A stretch of DNA of 64,000 nucleotides from Pseudoalteromonas denitrificans DSM 6059 (GCF_900112265.1 NZ_FOLO01000003.1:62001-126000); one strand, 5' to 3'; positions 53,908 through 63,711 are shown, numbered from the stretch's first letter. Notes: generated by a model not told the origin, from the letters alone. Program-made: numbers and translations.

Positions 53908-55161
53908 ATGACAAAACCTGAGCAAATGCATACTTTTTTGTTATTTTTAGTGATAACTTTATTTTGCACTATTTCATATAAAGTACAGGCCACAAAAAAC
54001 CCCTTTAAATCTTCTGAAAATATAGAACAAACTCAAACATTAAAACAACAAATTAAAGCATATGAAAATGCAATTGAAACGATAGAGTCACAAGATGGTG
54101 TTTATAGCGATAAATTAGCACAGCAACTTGCAAATTTGGCTGATATTTATCAACGTCAAAACAAACATGACTTAGCAATAGATACTTTCAATCGTTCACT
54201 TCACCTCAATAGAATTAATGATGGCTTATATTCTAAAGCACAAATACCCCTACTAAAAAAAATAATAGCGAGTTTAAAAATACAGAAAAAATGGAAAATA
54301 ATCGATCAAAGGTATAATTATTTATACTGGCTACATAATCGTAATTTTTCTGAAAATGATGAAACCATGGTTGAAGTACTACTTGAAATTGCAGGCTGGA
54401 ACCTGACTTCTTATGCAAGACGATATTCAAAAAAACCTATTGAAAACTTATATAACTCACATATTTTATACACTAAGGCTTTAAAGATAAGTGAAGAACA
54501 ATATGGCCAGTTTAATGAACGTAATATACCTATATTAAATAATATAATGATAGCCAACTATTTTTTTGCAACTGCAGATATTATGACATCTGACTTAATA
54601 GAACCAAATGAATATGCGGCAACAACTAATTTTCAAAACTTAGTGGCGACCCTCAAACGCAAAAGCTTCTCTTCAGGCAAAGAAAATATTCAAAATGAAA
54701 TACAAATACTCGAAAATCAGGATGAAATAAATCATTTTCAGATCTCAAATGTCAGATTAAAACTTGCAGACTGGCATTTATTATTTGAGAAGCGTCAAAC
54801 AGCAATGCGTTTATATAATGATGCCTACCTGTATGCATCAATAAATGATAGCCAAAATATTAACGATTTATTTAATAAACCAATCGCCCTTCCTAACTTA
54901 CCTAATTTAAAAACTAATACTCGAGAAGGCATAACACATGAAGCCCTAGCGTCTAATACTAAGTTTATTCATGCATCTTTTGATGTCACGAGATATGGAC
55001 GCGCTAAAAACATACAAGTAATAAATTCTAATATGAAAGAAAGTACAAGATTGAGATCTTTAGCCTTAAGATCATTGAGATTCACAAAATTCAGACCTAA
55101 GCTAGTAGGCGGTTTACCAATCAAAACTGAAAAAATGAATCTACATATTTTTCCAGAATAA
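53908..55161 (+). CDS. TPR protein with TonB-like C-terminal domain
   Basis: This 417-residue exported protein has a signal peptide (1-29) and TPR repeats (residues 40-230, e.g. QQLANLADIYQRQNKHDLAI). The C-terminal domain of about 70 residues (HASFDVTRYGRAKNIQVINS, LRSLALRSLRFTKFRPKL) matches the TonB C-terminal fold. TonB C-terminal domains normally contact outer-membrane receptors. With no transmembrane helix or proline-rich stalk it is not a classic TonB. ATG 53908 follows GGAGATTAG. It is the first gene of the second envelope operon. Confidence 0.75.
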   Translation: MTKPEQMHTFLLFLVITLFCTISYKVQATKNPFKSSENIEQTQTLKQQIKAYENAIETIESQDGVYSDKLAQQLANLADIYQRQNKHDLAIDTFNRSLHLNRINDGLYSKAQIPLLKKIIASLKIQKKWKIIDQRYNYLYWLHNRNFSENDETMVEVLLEIAGWNLTSYARRYSKKPIENLYNSHILYTKALKISEEQYGQFNERNIPILNNIMIANYFFATADIMTSDLIEPNEYAATTNFQNLVATLKRKSFSSGKENIQNEIQILENQDEINHFQISNVRLKLADWHLLFEKRQTAMRLYNDAYLYASINDSQNINDLFNKPIALPNLPNLKTNTREGITHEALASNTKFIHASFDVTRYGRAKNIQVINSNMKESTRLRSLALRSLRFTKFRPKLVGGLPIKTEKMNLHIFPE

Positions 55162-55208
55162 TTATAACGATTAAACTGTCGTATACATGAAACAACCGGA
55201 GCAATAAA

Positions 55209-56306
55209 ATGACTTTAATGTCCAAGTACATAATGATGATTTTTGTATTAATGATCTTTACTGGTTGTAAGTCAACAGAACAAAAATCTTCTCCAAGTAC
55301 CCCATCAAAACCAAGCATGCCATCAAAACCAAGCATGCCATCAAAACCGAGTAATCCATCAGCTTCAAGTAGTCAGTCTCAACCTAAAAATAAAACTGAG
55401 CCATCATCACAACAATCAGCGCAACAATCAGCGCAACAATCAGCTCAACAATCAGCTCAACAATCAGCTCAACAATCAGCTCAACAATCAGCTCAACAAT
55501 CAGCTCAACAATCAGCGCAACAATCAGCGCAACAATCAGCTCAACAATCATCACAACAATCAGCACAACAATCAGCGCAACAATCAGCGCAACAATCAGA
55601 AAGTGACTTTGGTGATGAGTCAAGTCAAGTATCTCAAAAAGAAATTGACTTCTCACAAGAAGAAACAACTTCAAGCTCAGAATCAACTTCAAGATCAGAA
55701 TCAACTTCAAGCTCAGAATCAACTTCAAGCTCAGAATCAAGTTCGGGCTCAGAATCAACTTCGAGCTCAGAGTCAAGTTCGAGCTCAGAATCAAGTTCAA
55801 GCTCAGAATCAAGTTCGAGCTCAGAGTCAGAGTTAGAATCAAGCCCAAATTCTGGCGCATTAACCAGAGGAGAAAACATTGCAAAACTAGATGAAAAGCT
55901 TAATGATTCTATGAGTGAATATGATGGCATGATATTAAGTGAAAGAGCATATATTCAAAATAAAGGCAACGAAGAAGGAAGTGAAGAAGCCGTGGAAGAT
56001 GCAAATAATGGCTCCCTTTACGATGATGTACTCAATGGTGAAGTACAAAGTGATAAAGCCACAATAGCAAGTATGCCCTCATCATCTGGTCAAGGGAATA
56101 TGCCCATACCTAATACTCAAAAAGGTGGCGATTTTAAACATACGGAACAACAAATTTATACACCTCCAGCAGATATACCCAGTGGCCAAGATGATGATGT
56201 AGTTGCACGTCAAATCAGGGAAGCAGCATTAAAAGAAGCTGACCCTAATATTAGAGAAAAGCTCTGGCAAGAATACCGTAAATATAAAAATCAAATTAAG
56301 GAGTAA
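55209..56306 (+). CDS. low-complexity repeat lipoprotein
   Basis: This 365-residue lipoprotein has Cys20 in IFTGC. The mature part has three different repeats in succession: three six-residue PSKPSM units, sixteen QQSA units (12 bases each, 55410-55601), and nine TSSSES-type units (18 bases each, 55668-55829). An acidic, partly ordered C-terminus follows (about 215-365). The repeats should form a long flexible tether. Unit lengths are multiples of three, so slippage would change tether length without breaking the frame. ATG 55209 follows GGAG. The C-terminal part is not recognised. Confidence 0.75.
   Translation: MTLMSKYIMMIFVLMIFTGCKSTEQKSSPSTPSKPSMPSKPSMPSKPSNPSASSSQSQPKNKTEPSSQQSAQQSAQQSAQQSAQQSAQQSAQQSAQQSAQQSAQQSAQQSAQQSSQQSAQQSAQQSAQQSESDFGDESSQVSQKEIDFSQEETTSSSESTSRSESTSSSESTSSSESSSGSESTSSSESSSSSESSSSSESSSSSESELESSPNSGALTRGENIAKLDEKLNDSMSEYDGMILSERAYIQNKGNEEGSEEAVEDANNGSLYDDVLNGEVQSDKATIASMPSSSGQGNMPIPNTQKGGDFKHTEQQIYTPPADIPSGQDDDVVARQIREAALKEADPNIREKLWQEYRKYKNQIKE
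55302..55355 (+). repeat. 3 x 18-base in-frame repeat (PSKPSM)
   Basis: Three copies of an 18-base unit (ccatcaaaaccaagcatg) run in phase with the reading frame. The third copy differs at its end. Confidence 0.85.
55410..55601 (+). repeat. 16 x 12-base in-frame repeat (QQSA)
   Basis: Sixteen tandem copies of CAACAATCAGCN begin at 55410 and step by 12 bases. Most copies differ only at the last codon positions (GCG or GCT), and a few have TCA or GAA codons. Near-identity at DNA level suggests recent expansion by slippage. Confidence 0.92.
55668..55829 (+). repeat. 9 x 18-base in-frame repeat (TSSSES)
   Basis: Nine copies of an 18-base unit (acttcaagctcagaatca and variants) run from 55668 to 55829 and encode Ser-Glu-rich hexapeptides. 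Confidence 0.88.
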
Positions 56307-56309
56307 AAA

Positions 56310-57506
56310 ATGAATAACATAATGCTTGCTCTTAAGGTTAAACTGAATTTAATTACATCCTTAATATTAATGATATTTTTAATTGGTTGTGCAACAACAG
56401 AAGTTAAAACAACAAAAGTCACCCCCGTGATTCTAGAAACAGCTGAAATACCTGAATCTAGTTTATTAGATATAGGCATTCAAGTATTTGACCCAGGTTT
56501 GGATAAACTCGAACAACTTGATGATGACGCAATATATTTTCCAGAAATTAGAATTGCTGAAGCAAGCTATTTCCCATATTTACTTATGGAAACATTACAA
56601 ACTAGCTCTGCTTGGGGAGCTGTAAGGGTTATACCGCAACAACATGATTCGGTAGATGTATTAGTTAAAGGGGAAATAATCCAATCAGATGGCGAGTTAC
56701 TTACTTTAAAAGTCACAGCAAGTGATGCAACAGGACAACATTGGTTTACTAAAGATTACACACAAAAAGCCAGTCGTTATTCATATGATTCTAAAATGCA
56801 ATTACTAAAGGAACCGTTTCAAAATATTTATAATCAAATAACCAATGATCTCTATTTTTATCAAAAAAAATTATCAAAAGAAAAATCAGTTAAAATAAGA
56901 CAAATATCTGAATTGAAATTTGCACAATCATTTTCTCCTAATATGTTTTCAGAACACTTAAAACAAGATAAATCAGGAATTATAACGGTTAATCGCTTAC
57001 CTGCTGAAGGTGACCCTATGATGGATAGGATCAAACAAATTAGAGAAAGAGATTATTTGTTTGTTGATACATTACAGGAATATTATGGACATTATGTAAA
57101 GGGAATGAAAGCGCCCTATCAAACTTGGCGTAGTGAAAGCTATCAAGAAGTGATAGCGATGAGAACAATGCAAAGAAAAGCGACAAATCAAAAGTTAATT
57201 GGTGCAGCATCAATTATCGCAGGCATTTTTGCTGCAGGTAATTCCAGCGGTGCAACTCGCGCAGCTGGTGCTATCGCCGTTGCAGGCGGAAGTTATATAA
57301 TTAAAGATGGTTTTGATCGAGATGCCGAGTCACAAATTCATATTGAAGCATTGCAAGAGCTAGGCGACTCATTAGAAGCTAATTTAGAAACACATGTGAT
57401 AGAGTTAGAAGATCGAACTGTTACTTTAACGGGCACTGTTGATAATCAGTATCAACAGTGGAGAGAAATTCTTAAAGGCATATATAAAATAAATGTAGCT
57501 GAATAA
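56310..57506 (+). CDS. lipoprotein of unknown family
   Basis: This 398-residue lipoprotein has Cys27 in LIGC. The mature N-terminal half (50-200) resembles a CsgG/GNA1162-like periplasmic fold (IGIQVFDPGLDKL, DVLVKGEIIQSDGELLTLKV). The middle is helical (230-290), and a Gly/Ala-rich hydrophobic hairpin (about 293-330: LIGAASIIAGIFAAG, AAGAIAVAGGSYI) could insert in a membrane. ATG 56310 follows AAGGAG. It is four bases after the repeat lipoprotein gene. Confidence 0.68.
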   Translation: MNNIMLALKVKLNLITSLILMIFLIGCATTEVKTTKVTPVILETAEIPESSLLDIGIQVFDPGLDKLEQLDDDAIYFPEIRIAEASYFPYLLMETLQTSSAWGAVRVIPQQHDSVDVLVKGEIIQSDGELLTLKVTASDATGQHWFTKDYTQKASRYSYDSKMQLLKEPFQNIYNQITNDLYFYQKKLSKEKSVKIRQISELKFAQSFSPNMFSEHLKQDKSGIITVNRLPAEGDPMMDRIKQIRERDYLFVDTLQEYYGHYVKGMKAPYQTWRSESYQEVIAMRTMQRKATNQKLIGAASIIAGIFAAGNSSGATRAAGAIAVAGGSYIIKDGFDRDAESQIHIEALQELGDSLEANLETHVIELEDRTVTLTGTVDNQYQQWREILKGIYKINVAE

Positions 57507-57685
57507 AACACTCTGGCCTGATATTTACAAAATAGAAGATTTTATTTTTACAATATCTTGGTGATCAAATAATTAGATCTATTTTTGATTACCCAGATAA
57601 AAATAATGCAAGAGCTTAATTTATCAACTATAAATTAAATATACATAAGGAAAAATATTTAAATATAAATCGATAAGGGGGTTTG

Positions 57686-59212
57686 ATGGCTCATAATGAA
57701 ATTCAAAATAAAGACAATGCTCCTTCGAAGTCTAATGTTTTAAATTCAGATGTTGTTACAAAAAATACTCAAATAGCCTCTTCTTCTAATCATCATTTTA
57801 CAATTAATAAATTTTATATTGTTTCTTTTATTGTTTTAGGTTTTATTTTATTTTTTGTCATTTTTTATTTACCACAATCAGTAGTACAACCTAAATTAGA
57901 GTCTGACAGTAAAGTCTTTATGGCTAAAGAAATGCGCAAACCCATAGATGAATCTCCATGGCATCAAGCTCAATTAGCAAAACATAGAAAAACGTCTCAA
58001 CAAATTCTAGCTAATGTACTAGAAAAGCAAAGTCACCTTGAAAATTTACATATTGAGTTATGGGCAAAAAATGAGTTTAAATCTGCATTGGAAATTGCCC
58101 AAAAAGGTGATTTGTCATACAGAAGCCAAGAGTTTGATACTGCAATTTCTCTATATACTGAGACTCTTCAAGCACTCATAACGATAGAAAACAAAATCCC
58201 TGAAATGTATAAAAAATATCTAGCGATTGGAAACAATGCACTTGATAACAGTAATTCAAGTATTGCGATAGACAATTTAAAAATCGCTATGTATATATTA
58301 CCAGATAAAATTGAAGCTCAAGAACAATATGACCGGGCACTTGTACTAGATAAAGTTCTCTCTTTTGCTAAAAATGGTAAGGCATTAATGCATGACCAAA
58401 AGTTCGAAGCGGCTAAAGATATGTTTACGCAAGCATTATCGCTTGATAAACAGTCACCCATTAATAAGGAATTGTTATCAGAAGTTAATACAAAGATAAA
58501 AAATAGAAACTACTCTAAAGCGATGTCTCAGGGGTACATTAATTTAAATAACAAAAAGTATGACCTTGCTGTAAAGTACTTTACCTCAGCAAAAAAAATA
58601 AATTCTGAATCAGGTGATCCTCAAAACGCAATAAATCAGGCAAAAAATGAAAAAACGCAATCCAAAATATTAGTTTATTTAAGTCAAGCAAAAAACTTAG
58701 AGCTTCAGCAAGCATGGCACACAGCTAATCAAAAATATCAAAATGCATTATCACTTGACCCTTCACTTATTGATGCACGTATTGGGAAAATGCGCACAGC
58801 AGCAAAAAACAAACTAAAATTAGAAATGCAAGCAATCATCGAAAACCCAATGCGGTTATCAAACAATAATGTTTACCTTGAAGCAAAATCAACTTATATA
58901 AAAGCAACTAAAATAAAAAGCCCTGGTTCCCACCTAAAAAAGCAAATTTCATTAGTTAAATTAGCTTTAAAACAAAGTACTTCAGACATTAAAATACAAA
59001 TTATGTCAGATGATTTAACAACAATTACCATTTATCAAATTGGTAATATTGGTCACTTTACAAATAAGCAGCTCACATTAAAACCTGGTGAATATACAAT
59101 AATAGGTTCAAGAAATGGTTATAGAGATGTAAGAAAAATTTTAACGATAAAACCTGGTAGTCAAAATAATGTAATTTCGCTCAAATGTAATGAAAAAATA
59201 ACCAATGGGTGA
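57686..59212 (+). CDS. TPR membrane protein with PEGA-like C-terminus
   Basis: This protein is about 508 residues from ATG 57686, which follows AAGGGGG; the TTG one codon earlier is less likely. A cytoplasmic N-terminus is followed by one transmembrane helix (about 47-68) and a periplasmic region with at least four TPR-like repeats (130-400, e.g. LMHDQKFEAAKDMFTQAL). A PEGA-like beta domain closes the protein (440-500, with LKPGEYTIIGSRNGYRDV). A 176-base gap upstream may hold an internal promoter. It overlaps the next gene by eight bases. Confidence 0.75.
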   Translation: MAHNEIQNKDNAPSKSNVLNSDVVTKNTQIASSSNHHFTINKFYIVSFIVLGFILFFVIFYLPQSVVQPKLESDSKVFMAKEMRKPIDESPWHQAQLAKHRKTSQQILANVLEKQSHLENLHIELWAKNEFKSALEIAQKGDLSYRSQEFDTAISLYTETLQALITIENKIPEMYKKYLAIGNNALDNSNSSIAIDNLKIAMYILPDKIEAQEQYDRALVLDKVLSFAKNGKALMHDQKFEAAKDMFTQALSLDKQSPINKELLSEVNTKIKNRNYSKAMSQGYINLNNKKYDLAVKYFTSAKKINSESGDPQNAINQAKNEKTQSKILVYLSQAKNLELQQAWHTANQKYQNALSLDPSLIDARIGKMRTAAKNKLKLEMQAIIENPMRLSNNNVYLEAKSTYIKATKIKSPGSHLKKQISLVKLALKQSTSDIKIQIMSDDLTTITIYQIGNIGHFTNKQLTLKPGEYTIIGSRNGYRDVRKILTIKPGSQNNVISLKCNEKITNG

Positions 59213-61292
59213 TAATGTGAATAACGATAAGCAAGCTCATACCTTAACTAAAAAAAGTGTTATTCAACCAGCTACCTTTACACCTTCAAGTGAAACGGTT
59301 GATAGCACGAAATATCGTTTTAAACGCAAATATTTTGCATCCTTACTTTTTCTCATGATAAGTTTGATAGCATTAACTTATCTATTTATTGCAAAATCAG
59401 TTGTATTTGAAACAATTCCAGAAACAAAAAACTTAGAAGTATCTGGGGGTCTTCATCTGAAATTATCAGATCATTATCTAATGATCCCTGGTGACTATGA
59501 GCTTAACAGCACATTCCCTGGGCACTACCCTTTAAAGCAAAACTTCACTGTTAAAGAAAACCAAAATCAAACATTTAGTTACTCATTTAAGAAATTACCT
59601 GGAAAACTGCAACTTAGCATAAATCCTAAAATAAAAGTAACTGCTAGCATTGATAACTCTCAAGTTTTGATAAAAAAAGGACTTATTTCTAATATCGAAG
59701 CAGGTAACCATACGATTATTATTTCTGCAGATAAATATTTTGATTATGAAGAAAAAGTCAATATAAAAGGCATGGAAACAACACAAGAATTAGCGATTAA
59801 CTTATCTCCAGCGTGGGCAAAAATCGCATTAAATACGATACCTTCACAAGTCAGTGTATATGAAGGAGAAAAATTAATAGGAGTCACCCCTTTATCAGTT
59901 GATCTACTTGAAGGTACACATCAATTAACGTTAAAGAAAATAGGTTATAAAGATAGTAGTAAAGAAATTAATGTAAGAGCTCAAAAAGATAAAAGTATTC
60001 CATTAATTAGTCTGACTAAGCTTGCAGGAAAAATACATTTAACATCACATCCTACAGGGGCTAGTGTGACATATGGTGATAATTATTTAGGTAAAACACC
60101 ATTAAAAGTAAATGTTATTCCAGATAAAAAACAATCATTATTAGTTTTTAAAGATGGTTATTCCCAATTTATACAAATATTATTAATAAAGTCAAATAAT
60201 ACATTTACAAAAAAAATAACGCTTGCTCCGATACTTGGCAAAGTTAATTTTAAAGTATCTCCATCAGATGCACTTATATATATTGATGACAGACTTATGG
60301 GCAGAGCAAATCAAACCATTACCCTTGGAGTTAAACAACAAAAAATTACAATCAAAAAAGAAGGGTATGTTAGCTATCAAAATAGTATCTTACCTCACCC
60401 TACACTAGCGCAAACGTTTAAAATTAATTTAAGAACGGTTGAGCAAGCAAAATGGGATAATATTAGCCCCGTAATATCAGACCCTTCAGGTGGTAAATTA
60501 AAGTTATTTAAACCTAAAAAGACATTTTATGCGGGCGCTTCTAGAAGAGAGCAAGGGCGCAGATCAAATGAAGTCAAAAGAACATTAAATTTATCACGTC
60601 CATTTTATTTAGGTTTTACAGAAGTAACCAATAAGCAATTCAAAAAGTTTAAAGCTGAACATTCTTCAGGCCATGTAAAAGGTAAAAGCCTTAATGGCAA
60701 TTACCAACCTGTTGTGAATATTCCTTGGATCCAAGCTGCACAGTTTTGTAATTGGTTATCAAATAAAGAAAATCTTAAAACTGTTTACAAAATTGAAAAT
60801 AGTATACTCGTTTCATTCGACTCCCAAGCTAATGGTTATAGACTGCCTACTGAAGCCGAGTGGATTTGGGCAACCCGTTTTATTGATGATCAAATGTTAA
60901 AATATTCATGGGGTGATGCGCTTCCACCAATAAAAGGCTCTGGCAATTTTGCGGATGTGTCTGGCGCTGTAATTTTAGGTAATGTTCAACCTAAATATAA
61001 TGATAAATTTCCAGTTTCAGCTCCAGTTGCATCATTTACTAAAAATGAGAAAGGCATTTTTGATTTATCTGGTAATGTCGCCGAATGGAGTCATGATTTA
61101 TATGAAATCCAAACAGGTTTGTCCACGAAAACCGAATTTGATCCTATGGGACCATTATCTGGTGATTACCATGTGATAAGAGGTTCCAGTTGGGCGCATG
61201 GAACAAGAACAGAGTTAAGGCTTTCATTTAGAGATTATGGCAATGAAAAAAGGCAAGACTTAGGCTTTAGGATTGCTAAATACGCAAATTAA
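59205..61292 (+). CDS. PEGA-repeat membrane protein with FGE-like domain lacking catalytic Cys
   Basis: This 695-residue protein has one transmembrane helix (about 45-68) and four or so PEGA repeats (130-400: SVYEGEKLIGVTPLSVDL, VTYGDNYLGKTPLKVNV). A C-terminal SUMF1/formylglycine-generating-enzyme-type domain (about 435-690) has GFTEVTNKQFKKF, YRLPTEAEWIWATRF, DLSGNVAEWSHDLY and VIRGSSWAHGTR. True FGEs need two cysteines near that last motif. Here that region has none, and the domain's only Cys is in AAQFCNWL. It is therefore probably a structural or binding domain. Confidence 0.8.
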   Translation: MGDNVNNDKQAHTLTKKSVIQPATFTPSSETVDSTKYRFKRKYFASLLFLMISLIALTYLFIAKSVVFETIPETKNLEVSGGLHLKLSDHYLMIPGDYELNSTFPGHYPLKQNFTVKENQNQTFSYSFKKLPGKLQLSINPKIKVTASIDNSQVLIKKGLISNIEAGNHTIIISADKYFDYEEKVNIKGMETTQELAINLSPAWAKIALNTIPSQVSVYEGEKLIGVTPLSVDLLEGTHQLTLKKIGYKDSSKEINVRAQKDKSIPLISLTKLAGKIHLTSHPTGASVTYGDNYLGKTPLKVNVIPDKKQSLLVFKDGYSQFIQILLIKSNNTFTKKITLAPILGKVNFKVSPSDALIYIDDRLMGRANQTITLGVKQQKITIKKEGYVSYQNSILPHPTLAQTFKINLRTVEQAKWDNISPVISDPSGGKLKLFKPKKTFYAGASRREQGRRSNEVKRTLNLSRPFYLGFTEVTNKQFKKFKAEHSSGHVKGKSLNGNYQPVVNIPWIQAAQFCNWLSNKENLKTVYKIENSILVSFDSQANGYRLPTEAEWIWATRFIDDQMLKYSWGDALPPIKGSGNFADVSGAVILGNVQPKYNDKFPVSAPVASFTKNEKGIFDLSGNVAEWSHDLYEIQTGLSTKTEFDPMGPLSGDYHVIRGSSWAHGTRTELRLSFRDYGNEKRQDLGFRIAKYAN

Positions 61293-61313
61293 TTTCACAT
61301 TTGGAGTTCTTTT

Positions 61314-61577
61314 ATGAATTTAAAGATTATAACGATAATTTTATTTGTCATATCAACAATAAGTTACGCTGAAACTAAAATACAAGAAGATGAATTAAAA
61401 CCACAAGCATCAAAAATTAAAAGTGTTATAAAAAAACCGGCTAGAACCTTTAGTTTAACCGCTAAGAATACTGATAAAAAAGAAGCAAAACCTAAAGAGC
61501 CTAACTCAAATAGAAAATTCATTCCGACTGAATCAATATCAGAAGATTTATCAGTCTCCTTCCCCGTTGATATTTAA
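61314..61577 (+). CDS. small secreted basic protein
   Basis: This 87-residue protein has a signal peptide (1-17, cleaved near SYA|ETK). The mature part is Lys/Ser/Pro-rich and probably disordered. No family is recognised. It lies 21 bases after the PEGA-FGE-like gene and 21 bases before the channel gene, within the operon. Confidence 0.6.
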   Translation: MNLKIITIILFVISTISYAETKIQEDELKPQASKIKSVIKKPARTFSLTAKNTDKKEAKPKEPNSNRKFIPTESISEDLSVSFPVDI

Positions 61578-61598
61578 AATATAAAAGGATTAATTAAA

Positions 61599-62411
61599 AT
61601 GAAGAGATCTTCAGGTTCCGAATTTATTTACCAATTATTTTCATTATTAATATCAGTTATTTTAGTTCATGCTATTTATGTCACTGTGATAAGACCCAAT
61701 GCTGAGGCCATTCAACAACAGCAGCATGCTCAGCAATTAGCAGGAAGTGAAGTCAATAGCCAAAGATCAATTTATATTGTACTGAAAGATTATGAGCAGG
61801 AAACATGTTTTATATTAATGTTATGGGTATTGATGATCATGGCGTATAAAGCAAAACTAGCCTTGCGTGAAACAACGATGCTAAAAACATCTATTTTAAA
61901 TATTCAGCAAGGGATCCGTATATTACCCCAAGATGCGAATAATTTATGTAGGCCAATTCAAAATATGTCCTCAGAAAAACAAATTTTACTGATCCCCAGA
62001 ACCTTATTAGTTGCGCTCAAACGTTTTATTGCAACAGAAAATATTGCAGCAGTAGCAACTGCAATTAAAGATACTTGTGAATCTGAAGCTGATAGATTAG
62101 ATAGTGAATTAGCAATGATCCGATATATTTCTTGGGCAATACCCTCAATTGGTTTTATAGGCACAGTTCGAGGGATTGGTGAAGCACTAGGTCAGGCACA
62201 CAAAGCCGTTGAAGGCGATATAATTGGTGTGACTAACAGCCTAGGTGTTGCATTTAACTCAACTTTCATAGCATTAGTTATCAGTATTTTCATTATGTTT
62301 TTTACCCATCAATTACAATTATTGCAAGAGCGACATGTACAAAATACGCAAGATTATTGTGATGAGAACTTATTAAATCATTTAAAAAACCCTGCAAGTG
62401 AGGACAATTAA
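61599..62411 (+). CDS. MotA/TolQ/ExbB-family proton channel
   Basis: This 270-residue inner-membrane protein has three hydrophobic segments: about 10-32, 68-86 and 180-240 (the last a helical pair). The family signature AIPSIGFIGTVRGIGEALGQ is followed by GVAFNSTFIALVISIFIMFF. These proteins form pentameric channels around a dimeric TolR/ExbD/MotB-type partner, and convert ion flow to force. The partner is probably the gene starting at 63712. ATG 61599 follows AAAAGGATT. The N-terminal insert (about 33-65, with HAQQLAGSEVNSQRS) is unlike TolQ. Confidence 0.85.
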   Translation: MKRSSGSEFIYQLFSLLISVILVHAIYVTVIRPNAEAIQQQQHAQQLAGSEVNSQRSIYIVLKDYEQETCFILMLWVLMIMAYKAKLALRETTMLKTSILNIQQGIRILPQDANNLCRPIQNMSSEKQILLIPRTLLVALKRFIATENIAAVATAIKDTCESEADRLDSELAMIRYISWAIPSIGFIGTVRGIGEALGQAHKAVEGDIIGVTNSLGVAFNSTFIALVISIFIMFFTHQLQLLQERHVQNTQDYCDENLLNHLKNPASEDN

Positions 62412-63707
62412 ATGGATCTCATTATAATTAATATTAATGATTATCAGCTTTATATATATGAAAAGAGTAATTCAAGTGTCTATAGCGGCTGTGCATATAT
62501 AGATGAAAATAAAGTTGTTTTTGGACAACATGCTTTAGACAAAATTAAAACATCCCCTACAGATTTTCATTCTCATTATTGGCAACATTTAGGATATGAA
62601 AAATTAAATACAAAAAATAAGCAAGTAAAACATTTTGCAGATTTAGCATATTTACAATTAAAAGAAATAACAAAAAAGTACTCCAAAGGTATTGAAGTCG
62701 TTTTTCTCGTTCCTTCGTATTATACGAATGAACAACTCGCTTTACTTTTGGGGCTTGCTGATAGTTGTGAACTAAAGACTGTGGCTTTACTCAGTAGTGA
62801 GGTTGTATATTTTAATGATGATTTGAAGAGTACTCAAACTGTTGCAGATCTCGGTCTTCATCATATTAACTTTTCTCAGCTCTCATTTAATGAAAATGTA
62901 AAACTTAGAAATTATACAAATCATCCCGAGCTTGGCATGATTGAATTAATTAACTTTATTTGTAACTGGTGTAACGAAATACTCATAAAACAATATCGTT
63001 TTGATGCGATGTATAGCGCTCATTCAGAACAGTTATTATTTGTACAAGTTGAAACTATTTTGAATAACCTTGCTGTTGCTGGTCAGTTAACAACAGATTT
63101 AATTTCAATAAATGAGAAAAGTATCAAGATTTCTCAAAAAGATTTAAATAATCAAATGACAGTGTTTTTTGCTCCGGCCTTTAATTATGTAAAAAATGAC
63201 TCTTTAATTTATCTAAAAAATCATTTTTTCAATCTTATTTCTAATACGCAGTTCAGCTCTCTTTGCAAAAAAACACCTAAAATACCTTTATATACAATTG
63301 TATCTGAACATATAAAAAGCATTAACCAACAAAATGGTATTTCTTTAATTACTGAATTAACTAGATTTAAAAAACCGAATACAAATAGTGTGGCCCTAAA
63401 GATTATAACTCCCTACATACTCACGCAAAATCAAGCCGTTTTGATTAACCACAACCCTTTATACTTAAACAAACAAACAAACGAATTTAATCAGAAACAT
63501 TTGACATTAACGCGAAGTTCCAATGATCAATCTTTTGCTTCGATCACTTTTATCAATAAAAATATTGAGCTCGATGTTTTACTTAATAAAGAAGTTAAAA
63601 TAAATCAAAAAACAACGAGTGGACACGCTAGTTTGAATATTGGTGATGTAATTACTTTTTTAAATGAGCCTGCTTTTTCACTGATTAATGTGAATAAGGA
63701 GTTGTAA
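62412..63707 (+). CDS. actin/Hsp70-fold-like protein
   Basis: This 431-residue protein has no signal peptide and looks cytoplasmic. The N-terminus (IIININDYQLYIYEKSN) and the TVADLGLHHINFSQL stretch near residue 140 have the position and pattern of the two phosphate-binding loops in actin/Hsp70-fold ATPases. The first is not canonical (Asn in place of the usual Asp-Gly). The C-terminal third is beta-rich (SLNIGDVITFLN). It is probably a chaperone-like regulator of the adjacent channel. The fold call is tentative. It starts immediately after the channel gene stop. Confidence 0.55.
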   Translation: MDLIIININDYQLYIYEKSNSSVYSGCAYIDENKVVFGQHALDKIKTSPTDFHSHYWQHLGYEKLNTKNKQVKHFADLAYLQLKEITKKYSKGIEVVFLVPSYYTNEQLALLLGLADSCELKTVALLSSEVVYFNDDLKSTQTVADLGLHHINFSQLSFNENVKLRNYTNHPELGMIELINFICNWCNEILIKQYRFDAMYSAHSEQLLFVQVETILNNLAVAGQLTTDLISINEKSIKISQKDLNNQMTVFFAPAFNYVKNDSLIYLKNHFFNLISNTQFSSLCKKTPKIPLYTIVSEHIKSINQQNGISLITELTRFKKPNTNSVALKIITPYILTQNQAVLINHNPLYLNKQTNEFNQKHLTLTRSSNDQSFASITFINKNIELDVLLNKEVKINQKTTSGHASLNIGDVITFLNEPAFSLINVNKEL

Positions 63708-63711
63708 TTTA

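Noticed and set aside
55410-55601. Possible CRISPR array
   Set aside because: The units are contiguous 12-base repeats with no spacers and lie in frame within a lipoprotein gene.
55384-55930. Open frames on the minus strand and the third plus frame over the repeat lipoprotein
   Set aside because: They are produced by the periodic 12- and 18-base repeats, have low-complexity translations and lack ribosome-binding sites.
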